49,028 bases of DNA from Actinomycetes bacterium (GCA_025358125.1 JANYKS010000028.1:1-49028); one strand, 5' to 3'; numbered from the stretch's first letter, positions 31,934-42,836 are shown. The notes: generated by a model not told the origin, from the sequence alone. Numbers and translations: made by a program.

Positions 31934-33835
31934 TCAGCGCGGGTCTTCGACGACGACCGAGCCGGGGAAGGCATCCGTCAGCCGGTCGAGCGGGGTCTTG
32001 ACGGAGCCGGGGGGAGCATCCACGAGGTCGTCCAAGTCGATGTCCTCGTCCGGCGTCTCGGCCTGGCGGACCGGCGCATTCGCGGCCGAGTTGGAGCTGC
32101 GCAGCGGCACCACGGGCGCCAATCCGTCGTCGCCTGCGGATGAGGAGTCGACCACGAGGATCAGCTTCACGGATCGCCCGACCAGACCGGCGATCGCCGA
32201 TTCGACATCGCCCCGGTACTGCTCGCAGCGAGAGCGGTGGGTCTCGTTCGGTAATCCGAACGCGAACGCGCCGTCGCGCTCGCCGAGGAAATGGCCGGCT
32301 GAGAACAACGCCCGCGCCATGGGTTTGAGGGTCGGCAGGATCGCCTGCTGCCAACCCTGGGAGACCTGAGCCGCTGCATCGGCTAGCCCGGTGGCGCCTG
32401 CCGGCGACAACGTGGCACGCTCATCAGCGACAGGAGCCACAGCGACAGGAGCCACAGCGGCAGCCGGCGCAGCAGACGCCGGCGCAGTGCCCGATGCTTC
32501 GGGGGCTGAGGTCCAGGGTTGTGCAGCCGCCACCGGTGCAGGCGACGCTGATGCAGCCGTCGCCGGTGCAGGCGACGCTGATTCGGGCGACGCCGGTGCA
32601 GCAGACGCCCGTGTAGCAGACGCTGTTGCGGGCGACGCGTCGCGAGGTGCTCGTCCGCCGAGCGCGACACGGCCGGTGGAGGGATCGACGGGAGCCGGGC
32701 GCGATCCGGCTGTCGGCTGTGCACCGCTGCCGCCACTGGCGACGGACTTCTCCAGCCGTTCGAGCCGGGACAGCAGCGAGCTGAGATCGCTGCCGGAGGA
32801 TTCGTGGGTGAGCTGAACCAGCGCGACATCGAGCAACAGCCGGGGGTCTGGCGCATGGCGCATCTCGACCAACATCTCGCCCAACCGTTCCATCGAGCGC
32901 ACGATCGCGGCAGCGCCGAGGCGCTGAGCCTGATCGGAGACGCGCGCTGCCTGGAGATCCGGTAGCTGCACCAACTCCGGCGCCATCAGCGACAAGAAGC
33001 AATCGCGCAGGTGGCGCACGATCTCCTGGGCGAGCACCCGCGGATCGCGGCCCTGCTGCACCGCGTATGCGAGAGCGGCCAGGGCCTGGCCGGGATCATG
33101 GTTGATGAACGCCTCGATGAATTCGTCGTACGAAAACGTGTCGGGCGCCTCACCGCCGGACGCGGCCACGAGCTCGAGCGCCGACAGTGTGTCCCTGGCC
33201 GAACCTCCGCCCTGAGAGAGCACGGCCTGGAAGGCATCCTCCGACACCACCAACCCGGCGTCCGCGGCCACCCACCGGATGTGCGCCTCGAGTTCGTCCA
33301 TCGGCAGCAGGTGGAACTCGAGGTGCTGGACGCGCGAGCGGATGGTGGCACTGACCTTTTGCGGGTCGGTCGTCGCGAGCACGAACACGACGTGTGGTGG
33401 CGGCTCCTCGAGGGTCTTGAGCAGCGCAGCCTCGGCGCCCTTCGAGAGCATGTGCACCTCGTCGAGGATGTACACCTTGTGCCGACCCGGGGTACCGAGT
33501 GACGCCTTCTCGATGAGATCGCGCATCGCTTCGACACCATTGTTGCTCGCCGCGTCGAGTTCGTGGACGTCGTAACTAGTGCCGGCCTCCACCGCGAGGC
33601 ACGACGCGCATTCACAGCACGGCTCACCGTCGACGGCGTTGGTGCAGTTGAGCACTTTGGCCAACACCCTGGCGGACGTGGTCTTGCCGGTACCACGTGG
33701 CCCGCTGAACAGATACCCCTGGCCCTCGCGATTGTTGATGATTGCGTTGCGCAAGGCGCGAACGACGTGGTCCTGGCCGCGGATCTCGCTGAAGCGACGG
33801 GGACGGTAGCGGCGATACAGCGACTGGGTGGCCAT
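31934..33835 (-). CDS. dnaX: DNA polymerase III subunit gamma/tau
   Basis: 633 residues. N-terminal AAA+ clamp-loader domain: Walker [10 protein letters not shown], zinc-binding cysteines in the segment [16 protein letters not shown], Walker B DEVHMLS. A helical collar domain follows, then an Ala/Pro/Ser-rich linker (about 370-480) and a C-terminal tau-like domain. I chose ATG 33835 ([15 protein letters not shown], the conserved family start); the frame is open upstream. TAGGCT lies eight bases before it. No run of A residues that would support a programmed gamma frameshift was seen. Confidence 0.94.
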   Translation of the reverse strand: MATQSLYRRYRPRRFSEIRGQDHVVRALRNAIINNREGQGYLFSGPRGTGKTTSARVLAKVLNCTNAVDGEPCCECASCLAVEAGTSYDVHELDAASNNGVEAMRDLIEKASLGTPGRHKVYILDEVHMLSKGAEAALLKTLEEPPPHVVFVLATTDPQKVSATIRSRVQHLEFHLLPMDELEAHIRWVAADAGLVVSEDAFQAVLSQGGGSARDTLSALELVAASGGEAPDTFSYDEFIEAFINHDPGQALAALAYAVQQGRDPRVLAQEIVRHLRDCFLSLMAPELVQLPDLQAARVSDQAQRLGAAAIVRSMERLGEMLVEMRHAPDPRLLLDVALVQLTHESSGSDLSSLLSRLERLEKSVASGGSGAQPTAGSRPAPVDPSTGRVALGGRAPRDASPATASATRASAAPASPESASPAPATAASASPAPVAAAQPWTSAPEASGTAPASAAPAAAVAPVAVAPVADERATLSPAGATGLADAAAQVSQGWQQAILPTLKPMARALFSAGHFLGERDGAFAFGLPNETHRSRCEQYRGDVESAIAGLVGRSVKLILVVDSSSAGDDGLAPVVPLRSSNSAANAPVRQAETPDEDIDLDDLVDAPPGSVKTPLDRLTDAFPGSVVVEDPR

Positions 33836-33843
33836 TGCCGATG

Positions 33844-33849
33844 AGCCTA
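33844..33849 (-). promoter_or_regulatory. -10 box of dnaX-recR
   Basis: TAGGCT on the minus strand, eight bases before the dnaX ATG; the mRNA would have a leader of only about one or two bases. Confidence 0.4.
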
Positions 33850-33885
33850 CCGAAAGGGCGTGATCCAGAATGACTCGCCAAGCGT

Positions 33886-33931
33886 CCCGGAACTGTTTGG
33901 TGGAAGCCCCCGGAACGGTTTGGTGGGAGTC
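33886..33931. repeat. Two tandem 23-bp repeats
   Basis: CCCGGAACTGTTTGGTGG AAGCC and CCCGGAACGGTTTGGTGG GAGTC follow each other with 20 of 23 bases the same, in the divergent region between dnaX and the lipoprotein gene. They could be paired protein-binding sites. The rest of 33850-34039 shows only the ribosome site before 34040. Confidence 0.6.
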
Positions 33932-34039
33932 CAGGTCAGGCCCATCGCGAAAGTTCGGCAGCGAGGTTCCAGCTTTCATAGGATGTGGAAATTGTCGAGT
34001 CGGCGTCGGGCCGCTTCGACGCATCTGAGGGAGAACAGT

Positions 34040-35113
34040 ATGAAGCGGCGTCATAGCGTATTTGGCCCCCTGGCAGTGATCGTCCTCGCGTTGACGGCGT
34101 GCTCGAGCAGCGGCGCGAAGACCTTGTCGGACAGCGATTTCGTCGGCCAACTAAACGCCATCTGCCGCACCGCGGATCGCGACATCAACAAGCTCGACGC
34201 ATCGTCGAGCAGCTATGTCAGCGATGCCATCGACATCATGACCACCGGACTGGACTCGTTCAACAAGCTCACCCCACCAAAGGCGCTCAAGGCCGACTTC
34301 GACGACTTCAAGTCGAACCTCGACGATTCGATCACCCAGGCCGGCAAGCTCAAGAAGGCGATCAAGGCCAAGGACGACGCGGCGGCGAAGGCAGCGTCGG
34401 ACAAGCTCGCCAAGCTGTCCACCGACGGCGACAAGCTCGCTGACTCCCTCGGCGCCACCAAGTGCGTCGGCGTCGGCGCCGGCGGCGCAACCACCACCGG
34501 CACCGAGGTGGCCACGACCGGCACCGCAACCCCGAACACCCCGTTGCCGATCGACTCGACGATTGCGTCGACGATCGCGTCGACACAGCCACCGATCGTC
34601 ACGACGAAGACGTCTCCGCCGACAGCATCGTCTTCGGAAATGACCTCGCCGCCGAACACCTCGACGACCAGCACGGGTGGGGCGGTCGACGCGTCGCTGA
34701 CATTCGCGGCTCCCGCCGGCTATGAGTGGGGTCAGCTCACCGATCTTGCTACGGAGTCCACGCCGGCCGGCAACTCCGTGCTCGGGCCGGTAATCGACTC
34801 TTACTTCGTCGGACTGGTCAAATCGACATCGGGTGGAACCGGCGCGATCTTCTACATCACGTATCTGAAGAGCGGAACGGAGTGGAACCAGCCGCTGCTG
34901 GACGCGTACTTCAAGTACGAGTACGCCGGCCAGGGCACCGCCATCACGACATCGAAGGGGTTCCCCGGCAAGCAGCAGGCCGACGTTGTCGAGGGTTACG
35001 ACGCTGCGCTGTTCTACCTGAAGTCGATCGCAGTCGCGGTGATCGCTCCGAAGGGCGCCGACACCGTCGGGTTGCTCGATGCGTTCGCCGCAGCGCAAGC
35101 CATGGCGGGTTAA
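34040..35113 (+). CDS. Lipoprotein of unknown function, paralogue A
   Basis: 357 residues. Lipobox VLALTAC with Cys21. A helical domain (about 30-140) is bounded by two Cys (in NAICRTADRDI and TKCVGVG) that could form a disulfide. Then a Thr/Pro-rich linker (140-215), and a C-terminal alpha/beta domain (AAPAGYEWGQLTD to the end) rich in aromatic residues. Ribosome site GGGAG precedes ATG. It has the same three-part layout as the next gene. I recognise no family; it probably sits on the outer face of the membrane. Confidence 0.75.
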   Translation: MKRRHSVFGPLAVIVLALTACSSSGAKTLSDSDFVGQLNAICRTADRDINKLDASSSSYVSDAIDIMTTGLDSFNKLTPPKALKADFDDFKSNLDDSITQAGKLKKAIKAKDDAAAKAASDKLAKLSTDGDKLADSLGATKCVGVGAGGATTTGTEVATTGTATPNTPLPIDSTIASTIASTQPPIVTTKTSPPTASSSEMTSPPNTSTTSTGGAVDASLTFAAPAGYEWGQLTDLATESTPAGNSVLGPVIDSYFVGLVKSTSGGTGAIFYITYLKSGTEWNQPLLDAYFKYEYAGQGTAITTSKGFPGKQQADVVEGYDAALFYLKSIAVAVIAPKGADTVGLLDAFAAAQAMAG

Positions 35114-35117
35114 CCAC

Positions 35118-36119
35118 GTGCGAAATCTAGCCGCCGGGCTGGCGTTGGCTGCATTGCTCGGGGCGTGCTCCAGTGGTGCGGCCAAGCCGTCCCAGCCCGA
35201 GGACGAGTTCCTCGATCGGATGGAGGCCGTCTGCCGCGATACCCGGCGCAAGGTCGACAAGCTCAGCGCCAGCGACACCACGGCGATGAGAGGCCTGATC
35301 GATACCGTCAACGCGGGCCTCGACAAGCTCAACGCGCTCAAGCCGCCTACCAAGCTCGCCAAGAATTTCGACGACTTCACGACGAACATCGGCGAACAGC
35401 TCACTGAGATCGGCAACCTCGACAAAGCCGTCAAGGCCAATGATTCCGCGGCGGGCCAGGTCTCGATCGACAAGATCAACACGCTCCAACTCGCGGCCGA
35501 CCACTCCGTCGGCGAGCTCGGCGCGGTGAGGTGTGTGGGGCTGACGCCGCCCGACGGGCTTGCTCCGCCGATCTCGCCATCGACCCCGCCGGCATCGGCC
35601 GGCACGCCCTCGACAGACACGCAGGCGTCGGCGACGACGGCCACCGCGGCGTCATCGACGAGCGACACCACCGCGGCGGCCAATCCGGTCTATGCCGCCG
35701 ATCTCTCGATCAGCTCCAAGCCGCCGAGCGGTTACAAGTGGCTCACCATTGCGCCTGTCGATGTGTCCGGGTTGTACACCAAGGAGACCGTCGGACCGTT
35801 GGTCACGTACTACGCGAGTGGCCAGGCGGAGTTGCTCGCGGATTCCAAGGTCTACGCGAACATCTACCGGGTTCAGATCTCCAAGGAGTGGACCCCGGCC
35901 GCCATCGCCGACTACCAATTCTGGGAAGGCGTCAATGGCGGCGTCGACGCCGTGACTCCATCCGGCACTCCGGTGAAGCAGAAGATAGGCGCGTTCGCCA
36001 ACACCGACTGCGCGGTGTTCACCGCTGGCACGTCCGGCATCACCGTATGTACTTCGACGGGGGTCGATGGTCTTGCGATCATCGACGCCTTTGTCGAGGC
36101 CCAGCCTGCGCAGGGATGA
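35118..36119 (+). CDS. Lipoprotein of unknown function, paralogue B
   Basis: 333 residues from GTG, four bases after the previous stop. Lipobox ALLGAC with Cys17. Like paralogue A, a helical domain with matching Cys pair (EAVCRDTRRKVDKL and GAVRCVGL), a Pro/Ser/Thr linker, and a C-terminal domain opening SSKPPSGYKWLTIAPVD. The C-terminal half has two further Cys (NTDCAVF and ITVCTS) absent from A. Tandem duplication with divergence; function unknown. Confidence 0.75.
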   Translation: MRNLAAGLALAALLGACSSGAAKPSQPEDEFLDRMEAVCRDTRRKVDKLSASDTTAMRGLIDTVNAGLDKLNALKPPTKLAKNFDDFTTNIGEQLTEIGNLDKAVKANDSAAGQVSIDKINTLQLAADHSVGELGAVRCVGLTPPDGLAPPISPSTPPASAGTPSTDTQASATTATAASSTSDTTAAANPVYAADLSISSKPPSGYKWLTIAPVDVSGLYTKETVGPLVTYYASGQAELLADSKVYANIYRVQISKEWTPAAIADYQFWEGVNGGVDAVTPSGTPVKQKIGAFANTDCAVFTAGTSGITVCTSTGVDGLAIIDAFVEAQPAQG

Positions 36120-36153
36120 GCCCCAGCGGGATTGGTCACAGCGGGAGCGTGTG

Positions 36154-38037
36154 GTGAAGTTGTCCACCCGCGCTCGCTACGGTTACTACATCCTGAAACG
36201 TGGCACCTGCTCTCTCCGCCTTGGTGGCCTGCTCGCCGTTGCCGCATCGGTCGTCATCTGGCCGCTGTTCGGCGGGCCCGGTATGGCCCACGCAGAGGTC
36301 GTCGTTGCGGTGTCGTCCAGTCCCGCCGACGGCTCGGTCGTCGCCGCGTCGCCTCCTTCGATCTCGGTCACGTTCAACCAGAACGTCGGTTCGGCGGCCA
36401 AAGCAGTCATCGCGTGCAACGGCAATCCGGCGCCACAGAGCGCGGCCCGGGTATCCGACGATCTTCGCAGCCTGGTCGTCGACATCGCGGCGACACCGCT
36501 TCCCAAGGGTCAATGCCAGGTGTTGTGGCAGGTCCAGGGCCTCGCGGAGGCCGGCACGAGCAGTGGCAGCTTCTCGTTCAAAGTACAACAGGACACCGTC
36601 GCAACGGTTGCCATTGCCGCTGCAGCTACACCGACGGCAACAACCACCGCGACGGGCGCGCCCGCTGCAGCGAACGGGGCGGCCGGAGTCGCCGAGGCAC
36701 CCAACGTCGGCGGCCCTCTCGGTCTCGCCCGGCTGCTCTCCTCGCTGACCATCGCGGCCCTTTTCGGCGGCCTCGTCCTGATCACCGTTGCCTGGCCCGA
36801 GGGTGTCGAATACATCCTGACGATCCGCTATCTCCGCTACGCGTGGTTGCTCGCGGTGGCGAGCACGGTCGTGATGGTGATCTGCCTCACCGCGCAGGTC
36901 ACCGGTAAGAGCTTCACCGCTTCGCTGAGCCCGACGAGTTGGCTCAAACTCGCCGATGCACGCCCCGCAGGCGTCGCCGCGCTGGCCCGGCTGGTGCTCG
37001 TCGCCGCGGCCGGCTGGGTGGCGGTGCGTCCCGAGCGAGTCATCGACCCGGCGACCCAACTTCCGGCGCTTGCGCTTCCCGGTCTCGCCGTGGCGACGAT
37101 GGGCTTTTCGCGCTCAGGCGGCGACCTTGCATTGGTCGGCTACGCGGCCGGCATGACCCACGCGCTGGCGATGGCGGTGTGGATCGGTGGGCTCCTGCTC
37201 CTGGCAAGGGTCGTGTTGGCCGGGCCCGGCGAGGACGATCTCGCCCACGCAGTGAGGGGTTTCAGCCGCTTTGCGGCGCCTGCGCTCTTGATCACGGTCG
37301 CGACCGGCGCGATCCAGTTGTATCGGCTCGATTCCGGCCATCTGTTCGACACGACCCACGGGCGGCTGATGTTGCTCAAGGTGGTCCCCGTCTTCGCAAT
37401 GGTGTTCGTCGGTGTCGCGACGCGGCAATTCATCCGCGCTCGTGTCGCGCGAGCAGAGGTGATGACGGCGCCGATGGCCGGACGGCTGCGGCGCGCGATC
37501 GGCATGGAGGCCGCGTTCGGTGTCGCTGTGCTCGCGATCACGGCATGGATGCTCGCCAGCCCGCCCGGCAACCTCCAGGCCAGCGCACTGTCGACGGCCG
37601 GTTTCGCCTCGCACGAGACGTTCAAGGATCCCGACGCCAAGTTCGAGGTCACGCTCGCAGTCGATCCTGCCAAGGTTGGTCCGAACGCGTTGTTGTTCGA
37701 GGTCAAGAAGCCGTTGACAGGCATCAGCTCGATCCAGGTTCGTTTTGAGCCTCCGGTGAACACCACCGCCAATGCGGTCGTGTGGACGATCACAAATCTG
37801 CCCGGCATCGGCGGCGCGTACCTTCCGCAGTCAGTGGGCATACCACTCGGAGTCGCCGGTGCTTGGAGCGTGACCGTCGATGTCGTCGCGGCCGCCGGAA
37901 CCCTCCACTCGACAGAGCTGCTCGACGTCAAACCGAACGGTGTCGGCTCGATTGCACCGCTGCCGACGGTGACCCAGCCGCTCGTCACCTCGCCACCCGA
38001 TTCCGGTGCGCCGTCTACGACGGTTCGGTCGGGCTGA
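36154..38037 (+). CDS. CopC-CopD fusion membrane protein
   Basis: 627 residues from GTG (GTG 36151 is an alternative; GGGAG upstream). Signal or anchor helix near 22-45, then a CopC-like beta domain (about 48-150: SSSPADGSVVAASPPSISVTF to GSFSFKV), an Ala/Thr linker, eight or so CopD-type membrane helices (about 190-490), and an extracellular C-terminal domain (about 495-610) like FixH/YtkA domains. CopCD proteins take part in copper import. The Asp-Gly-His copper motif of CopC is replaced by AEAGTSSG, so copper binding there is doubtful; His46 might be the mature N-terminal His. Confidence 0.8.
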   Translation: MKLSTRARYGYYILKRGTCSLRLGGLLAVAASVVIWPLFGGPGMAHAEVVVAVSSSPADGSVVAASPPSISVTFNQNVGSAAKAVIACNGNPAPQSAARVSDDLRSLVVDIAATPLPKGQCQVLWQVQGLAEAGTSSGSFSFKVQQDTVATVAIAAAATPTATTTATGAPAAANGAAGVAEAPNVGGPLGLARLLSSLTIAALFGGLVLITVAWPEGVEYILTIRYLRYAWLLAVASTVVMVICLTAQVTGKSFTASLSPTSWLKLADARPAGVAALARLVLVAAAGWVAVRPERVIDPATQLPALALPGLAVATMGFSRSGGDLALVGYAAGMTHALAMAVWIGGLLLLARVVLAGPGEDDLAHAVRGFSRFAAPALLITVATGAIQLYRLDSGHLFDTTHGRLMLLKVVPVFAMVFVGVATRQFIRARVARAEVMTAPMAGRLRRAIGMEAAFGVAVLAITAWMLASPPGNLQASALSTAGFASHETFKDPDAKFEVTLAVDPAKVGPNALLFEVKKPLTGISSIQVRFEPPVNTTANAVVWTITNLPGIGGAYLPQSVGIPLGVAGAWSVTVDVVAAAGTLHSTELLDVKPNGVGSIAPLPTVTQPLVTSPPDSGAPSTTVRSG

Positions 38038-38359
38038 GTCGTCGCAAGTTGCTCAGCTCGACGTGGCCGTCGTATGGAGCACGACGATCCCGGGGAGCCG
38101 ATGATCCGAACGTTCGCTGCGCCCGGCAACGCTCGGCCCCTCTGGTCGGCGCGGGATCAGGACATCGAGTCCAAGTTCGGCGGCCTGTAGACCTGAATGC
38201 CGAATGACGTTGTCGCGGGGGTTTGCTTGGGAGACGCGGCAGTAGGCGGGCGACGCAGCACACCACGAGCGAATAGAATAGGTGAGGCAGCGTAAAGACG
38301 ATCTCCGCAATGGGAGATGGAGGCGAGCACTTGGCCTCGCCGGACGAGAAAGGGGCGGC
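38038..38359 (+). other. Gene-free stretch with leader of the cupredoxin gene
   Basis: No convincing gene in these 322 bases. TAGAAT (38274-38279) is a plausible -10, giving a leader of about 75 nt. This leader contains two hairpins: ATCTCC/GGAGAT (38301-38306, 38313-38318) and GGCGAG/CTCGCC (38322-38327, 38336-38341). They are followed by the AGGGG ribosome site. A 29-codon open frame from 38101 is too short and too featureless to call. Confidence 0.4.
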
Positions 38360-38815
38360 ATGAGGACCAGGTGGAAGTGTGTGGCTGGCGCTGTGGTGGC
38401 GGGTGCTCTGGTGACGGGATGCGGGCCCGACCCCAACGACACCGTCCCCGGGATCGCTGCGGATCCCAACAGCGATAATAGCGTCACCGGTTTTGAACTC
38501 CAATGGGAGGTCGTGGGCGACCACAAGACGATCAAGGCTGGCGAGATGACCTTCACGTTCACAAACGTGGGCACGATCAAGCATGAGTTGTTGGTGATCC
38601 GTACCGATTTGCCTGTGGGGAAGATTCCCGTCGGCGCCGACGGACGTATCAACGAGGCTGATCCCAATTCCCTCAACGTGGGCGAGACCGGCGATTTGGA
38701 CGTGGGCAAGACGATTACGTTCAAGGCGAAGTTGGAGCCGGGCAAGTACCAGTTGGTGTGCAACATCACCAATCACTACAAGAACGGCATGTACATGGCG
38801 TTCACTGTCGACTGA
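38360..38815 (+). CDS. Cupredoxin-like lipoprotein (rusticyanin/sulfocyanin-type copper site)
   Basis: 151 residues. Lipobox GALVTGC with Cys21 and a short linker. The beta-sandwich domain carries a complete type 1 copper ligand set: His75 in GTIKHELLV, then Cys134, His139 and Met144 in VCNITNHYKNGMYM. The C-x4-H-x4-M spacing matches rusticyanin and sulfocyanin rather than plastocyanin. It probably shuttles electrons or holds copper outside the membrane, next to the CopC-CopD protein. Confidence 0.82.
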   Translation: MRTRWKCVAGAVVAGALVTGCGPDPNDTVPGIAADPNSDNSVTGFELQWEVVGDHKTIKAGEMTFTFTNVGTIKHELLVIRTDLPVGKIPVGADGRINEADPNSLNVGETGDLDVGKTITFKAKLEPGKYQLVCNITNHYKNGMYMAFTVD

Positions 38816-38864
38816 GCGCCGCCCGGATCCAACACAGCGCCTGCTGAGTCCCGACGGCACCTGC

Positions 38865-39938
38865 TCAGCTCGACATCAGCTCTTCGAACGCAATCGGCGC
38901 GGCGACATCGAGTTGGTCATACGTGCAACTCTGCGGGGTACGGTCCGGCCGCCACCGTTGGAACTGGGCGCCGTGACGGAACCGGCCGTTCTGCAACTGG
39001 CCGAACGTCACCTCGGCGACCCGCTCGACCCGCAGCGCAACCCAGCTGAGATCCTTGCCTGAATTCCATCGACTGCCGGCGCCGGGGAGACGCGCGTCGG
39101 CGTGGGCCATCGCGTTCGCCCAGTCGGCCCACGGATGACCAACGAGCGCGCCGTGGGTCAGAGGCTCCAATTCGTCCAGCAGCTCACTTCGGAACTTGGC
39201 CGTGAACGCTGCCGTGACGCCGACGTGGTGCAATTGACCATCTGCGTCGTGCAGGCCGAGGAGCAGCGATCCGACGCCCTTGCCGTCCTTGTGGACCCGA
39301 TAGCCGGCCACAACGCAATCGGCGGTCCTGGTGTGTTTGACCTTGATCAGCGTGCGCTTGTCGGGCGTGTACACATCGGCCAAGCGCTTTGCGATCACAC
39401 CGTCGAGGCCGGCGCCCTCGAAACGGCCGAACCACTCGCGGGCCGTGACCGGATCCCGAGAAGACGGGCAGAGATAGACCGGATCGACCGCACCCGACAA
39501 CGCTTGTTGCAGATGCATCAATCGCTCTGCTAGTGGGTCGTTCATCAGGTTTCTCTCGCCGATCGCGAGGATGTCGAACGCAACGAAGCTGGCAGGGGTC
39601 TCGGCCGCGAGCCGGCGCACACGGGAGTCGGCAGGATGGATGCGCTGCAGCAACGCGTCGAAGTCGAGACCGTCGCCGTTCGCCGACGGCACCACGATCT
39701 CGCCATCGACCACGCACTGGTCTGCCAGCGACGACTTCAACGGCTCGATCAGCTCGGGGAAGTACCGGGTGAACGGCCGCTCGTTGCGGCTCGTGAGCTC
39801 GACACTGTCGCCGTCGCGGAACACGATGCAGCGGAAGCCGTCCCATTTCGGCTCGTAGTGCCATCCGTCGCCGACGGGAATCTCGTCAGCGGCCTTCGAC
39901 AGCATCGGTGAGATCGGTGAGCTGATCGGCAACGGCAT
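38865..39938 (-). CDS. ATP-dependent DNA ligase, LigC type
   Basis: 357 residues. Adenylation motif I is EPKWDGFR with nucleophile Lys31. Then the family motifs TSRNERPFTRY, VVDGEIV, FVAFDILAIGE, GLDGVIAKR and the motif V lysines in LIKVKHTRTADCV. An OB-fold domain follows. There is no primase or nuclease fused. LigC enzymes act in repair rather than replication and often work with Ku or base excision repair. ATG 39938 is chosen because the residues before it look non-coding. Confidence 0.9.
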   Translation of the reverse strand: MPLPISSPISPMLSKAADEIPVGDGWHYEPKWDGFRCIVFRDGDSVELTSRNERPFTRYFPELIEPLKSSLADQCVVDGEIVVPSANGDGLDFDALLQRIHPADSRVRRLAAETPASFVAFDILAIGERNLMNDPLAERLMHLQQALSGAVDPVYLCPSSRDPVTAREWFGRFEGAGLDGVIAKRLADVYTPDKRTLIKVKHTRTADCVVAGYRVHKDGKGVGSLLLGLHDADGQLHHVGVTAAFTAKFRSELLDELEPLTHGALVGHPWADWANAMAHADARLPGAGSRWNSGKDLSWVALRVERVAEVTFGQLQNGRFRHGAQFQRWRPDRTPQSCTYDQLDVAAPIAFEELMSS

Positions 39939-40078
39939 GAGCAAAGCGTTGCCGATCGGGAACCAAAACACCAGCGGTGAACGTCGAATCGGTTGGTGTT
40001 CGCGCGATCCTCGACACCCGAGACCGTCATCGAATACCGTCACGCACCGGACATGTCACCGAACAATGAGGAGTTCCC

Positions 40079-40891
40079 ATGAGGAAGAGTTGGATCGCAA
40101 CCGTTGCCGGTGGCGTGGTGGTCGGGGCGCTTGCCGTCGCTGTTGCCACCGTCGGCGACAACAGCACCGACCACCAACCCGCACCTGCGACGGCGTCGGG
40201 AGAACAGACCGCCGCGACGGCCGCGCCGACGACAGCCACGAGCGTGCCGACCACCGACACAACCGCGCCGCGGCGCATCGTTACCGTCTCCGGCGAGGGC
40301 ACCGTGAAGGTCAAGCCGGACACCGCAACCGTCTATTTCGGAGTGTCCGTCACGGCGAAGACGGCCACTGACGCGTTGGGTCAGGCCGGCGCCAAGGCCG
40401 ACACGCTCATCAAGGTGATCCAAGCCAGCGGCGTCGCCGACGCCGACATCAAGACGACCGGGTTGTCGCTGTACCCGCAGTACGACAACTTCGGCAAGAC
40501 GATCACCGGCTACAACGTCTCCAACAGCGTCACCGTGACGATCCGCCAGGTCGATACGACGGGTGCGGTGATCGACGCCGCGGCCGGATTCGTCGGCAAC
40601 GAGATCACCATCGGTGGCATCAACTTCTCTGTCGAGAACAAGGATGCGGCGCTGGCCCAAGCCCGCAAGGCTGCGATCGCCGACGCCAAGCTGCGCGCAG
40701 AGCAGTACACCGCAGCAGCACAGACCTCGGTCGGCCAGGTGCTCAGCATCAGCGAGCTCTCGGCGCCCGTCTATCAGCCGTACGCCGCCGATGCCAGCGC
40801 AAAATCCGCCGCCGCAGCTGGGTCGACCCCGATCCAGACCGGGACCCAGGACCTCATCGTCAACGTCACGGTCACCTTCGAGTTGAAGTAG
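40079..40891 (+). CDS. SIMPL-domain (DUF541) exported protein
   Basis: 270 residues. An N-terminal hydrophobic helix (about 6-26) acts as signal or anchor, followed by an Ala/Thr/Pro linker (30-63). The SIMPL domain runs from VTVSGEGTVKVKPDTATV to the end and includes GLSLYPQYD, the YNVSNSVTVTI strand and the ARKAAIADAKLRAEQYTAAA helix. The family's role is uncertain; members are periplasmic or surface proteins linked to stress resistance. Strong GAGGAG ribosome site. Confidence 0.87.
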   Translation: MRKSWIATVAGGVVVGALAVAVATVGDNSTDHQPAPATASGEQTAATAAPTTATSVPTTDTTAPRRIVTVSGEGTVKVKPDTATVYFGVSVTAKTATDALGQAGAKADTLIKVIQASGVADADIKTTGLSLYPQYDNFGKTITGYNVSNSVTVTIRQVDTTGAVIDAAAGFVGNEITIGGINFSVENKDAALAQARKAAIADAKLRAEQYTAAAQTSVGQVLSISELSAPVYQPYAADASAKSAAAAGSTPIQTGTQDLIVNVTVTFELK

Positions 40892-40966
40892 CGCCCCGCC
40901 GATCTCGGTCATCTCCGTCGGGTCGAGAGTTCGACTCGCCCGACCCGTGGCACTAGCGTCGCAGCC

Positions 40967-42519
<1,553 letters not shown>

Positions 42520-42520
<1 letters not shown>

Positions 42521-42627
42521 TGGCGGTGACTGGCCTCCGCTCCGCTTTGGCAGCTCCCTCGCTGCGCCTCGTCGCTGGCGCTTCCCTCGCCGCTCTCGTG
42601 GCGGGGACTGGCCTCCGCTCCGCTTTG
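42520..42627. repeat. Spaced 30-bp direct repeat after the carboxyltransferase gene
   Basis: 42520-42549 and 42598-42627 are the same at 29 of 30 bases (GTGGCGGTGACTGGCCTCCG and continuing CTCCGCTTTG). They are separated by 48 bases of related CTCGCTGCGCCTCG-like sequence. The first copy begins on the last base of the stop codon. Confidence 0.85.
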
Positions 42628-42647
42628 CCACCGAAAGGTTTTGACTC

Positions 42648-42836
42648 ATGAACGCTCACATCACACCGACACCGACCGATGAGGAGGCCGTCGCGATCTT
42701 TGCCGGCGTCCACGCGATGTGGCCGGTGGCCGTGGCGCCCACCGACGAAGAACGGATCCGCGACACGGCGTGGAAATTCAGCGGCCGATGGTGGAGCAAA
42801 CCCGTCCCGGCTCGCCGCGATCGTCCCTACCGCTGA
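42648..42836 (+). CDS. Small protein, probable acyl-CoA carboxylase epsilon-like subunit
   Basis: 62 residues. An acidic N-terminal helix DEEAVAIFAGVHAMWPV is followed by a tail WKFSGRWWSKPVPARRDRPYR, the Trp/Arg-rich pattern seen in small AccE/PccE-type proteins encoded beside actinobacterial carboxyltransferase genes. In those systems epsilon stabilises the alpha-beta complex. AAAGG precedes the ATG. Assignment rests on position and the short motif. Confidence 0.6.
   Translation: MNAHITPTPTDEEAVAIFAGVHAMWPVAVAPTDEERIRDTAWKFSGRWWSKPVPARRDRPYR

Noticed and set aside
31934..33835. Programmed frameshift in dnaX producing gamma
   Set aside because: No run of six or more A residues or slippery heptamer with downstream stem was seen.
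33925..33990. Second SRP-RNA-like motif CCAGGTCAGGCCC
   Set aside because: No matching AGCAGCC strand, no GNRA apical loop and no pairing ends; only the short sequence is shared.
38101..38190. 29-codon open frame between the CopC-CopD and cupredoxin genes
   Set aside because: No ribosome site, no recognisable features and length expected by chance at this GC content.
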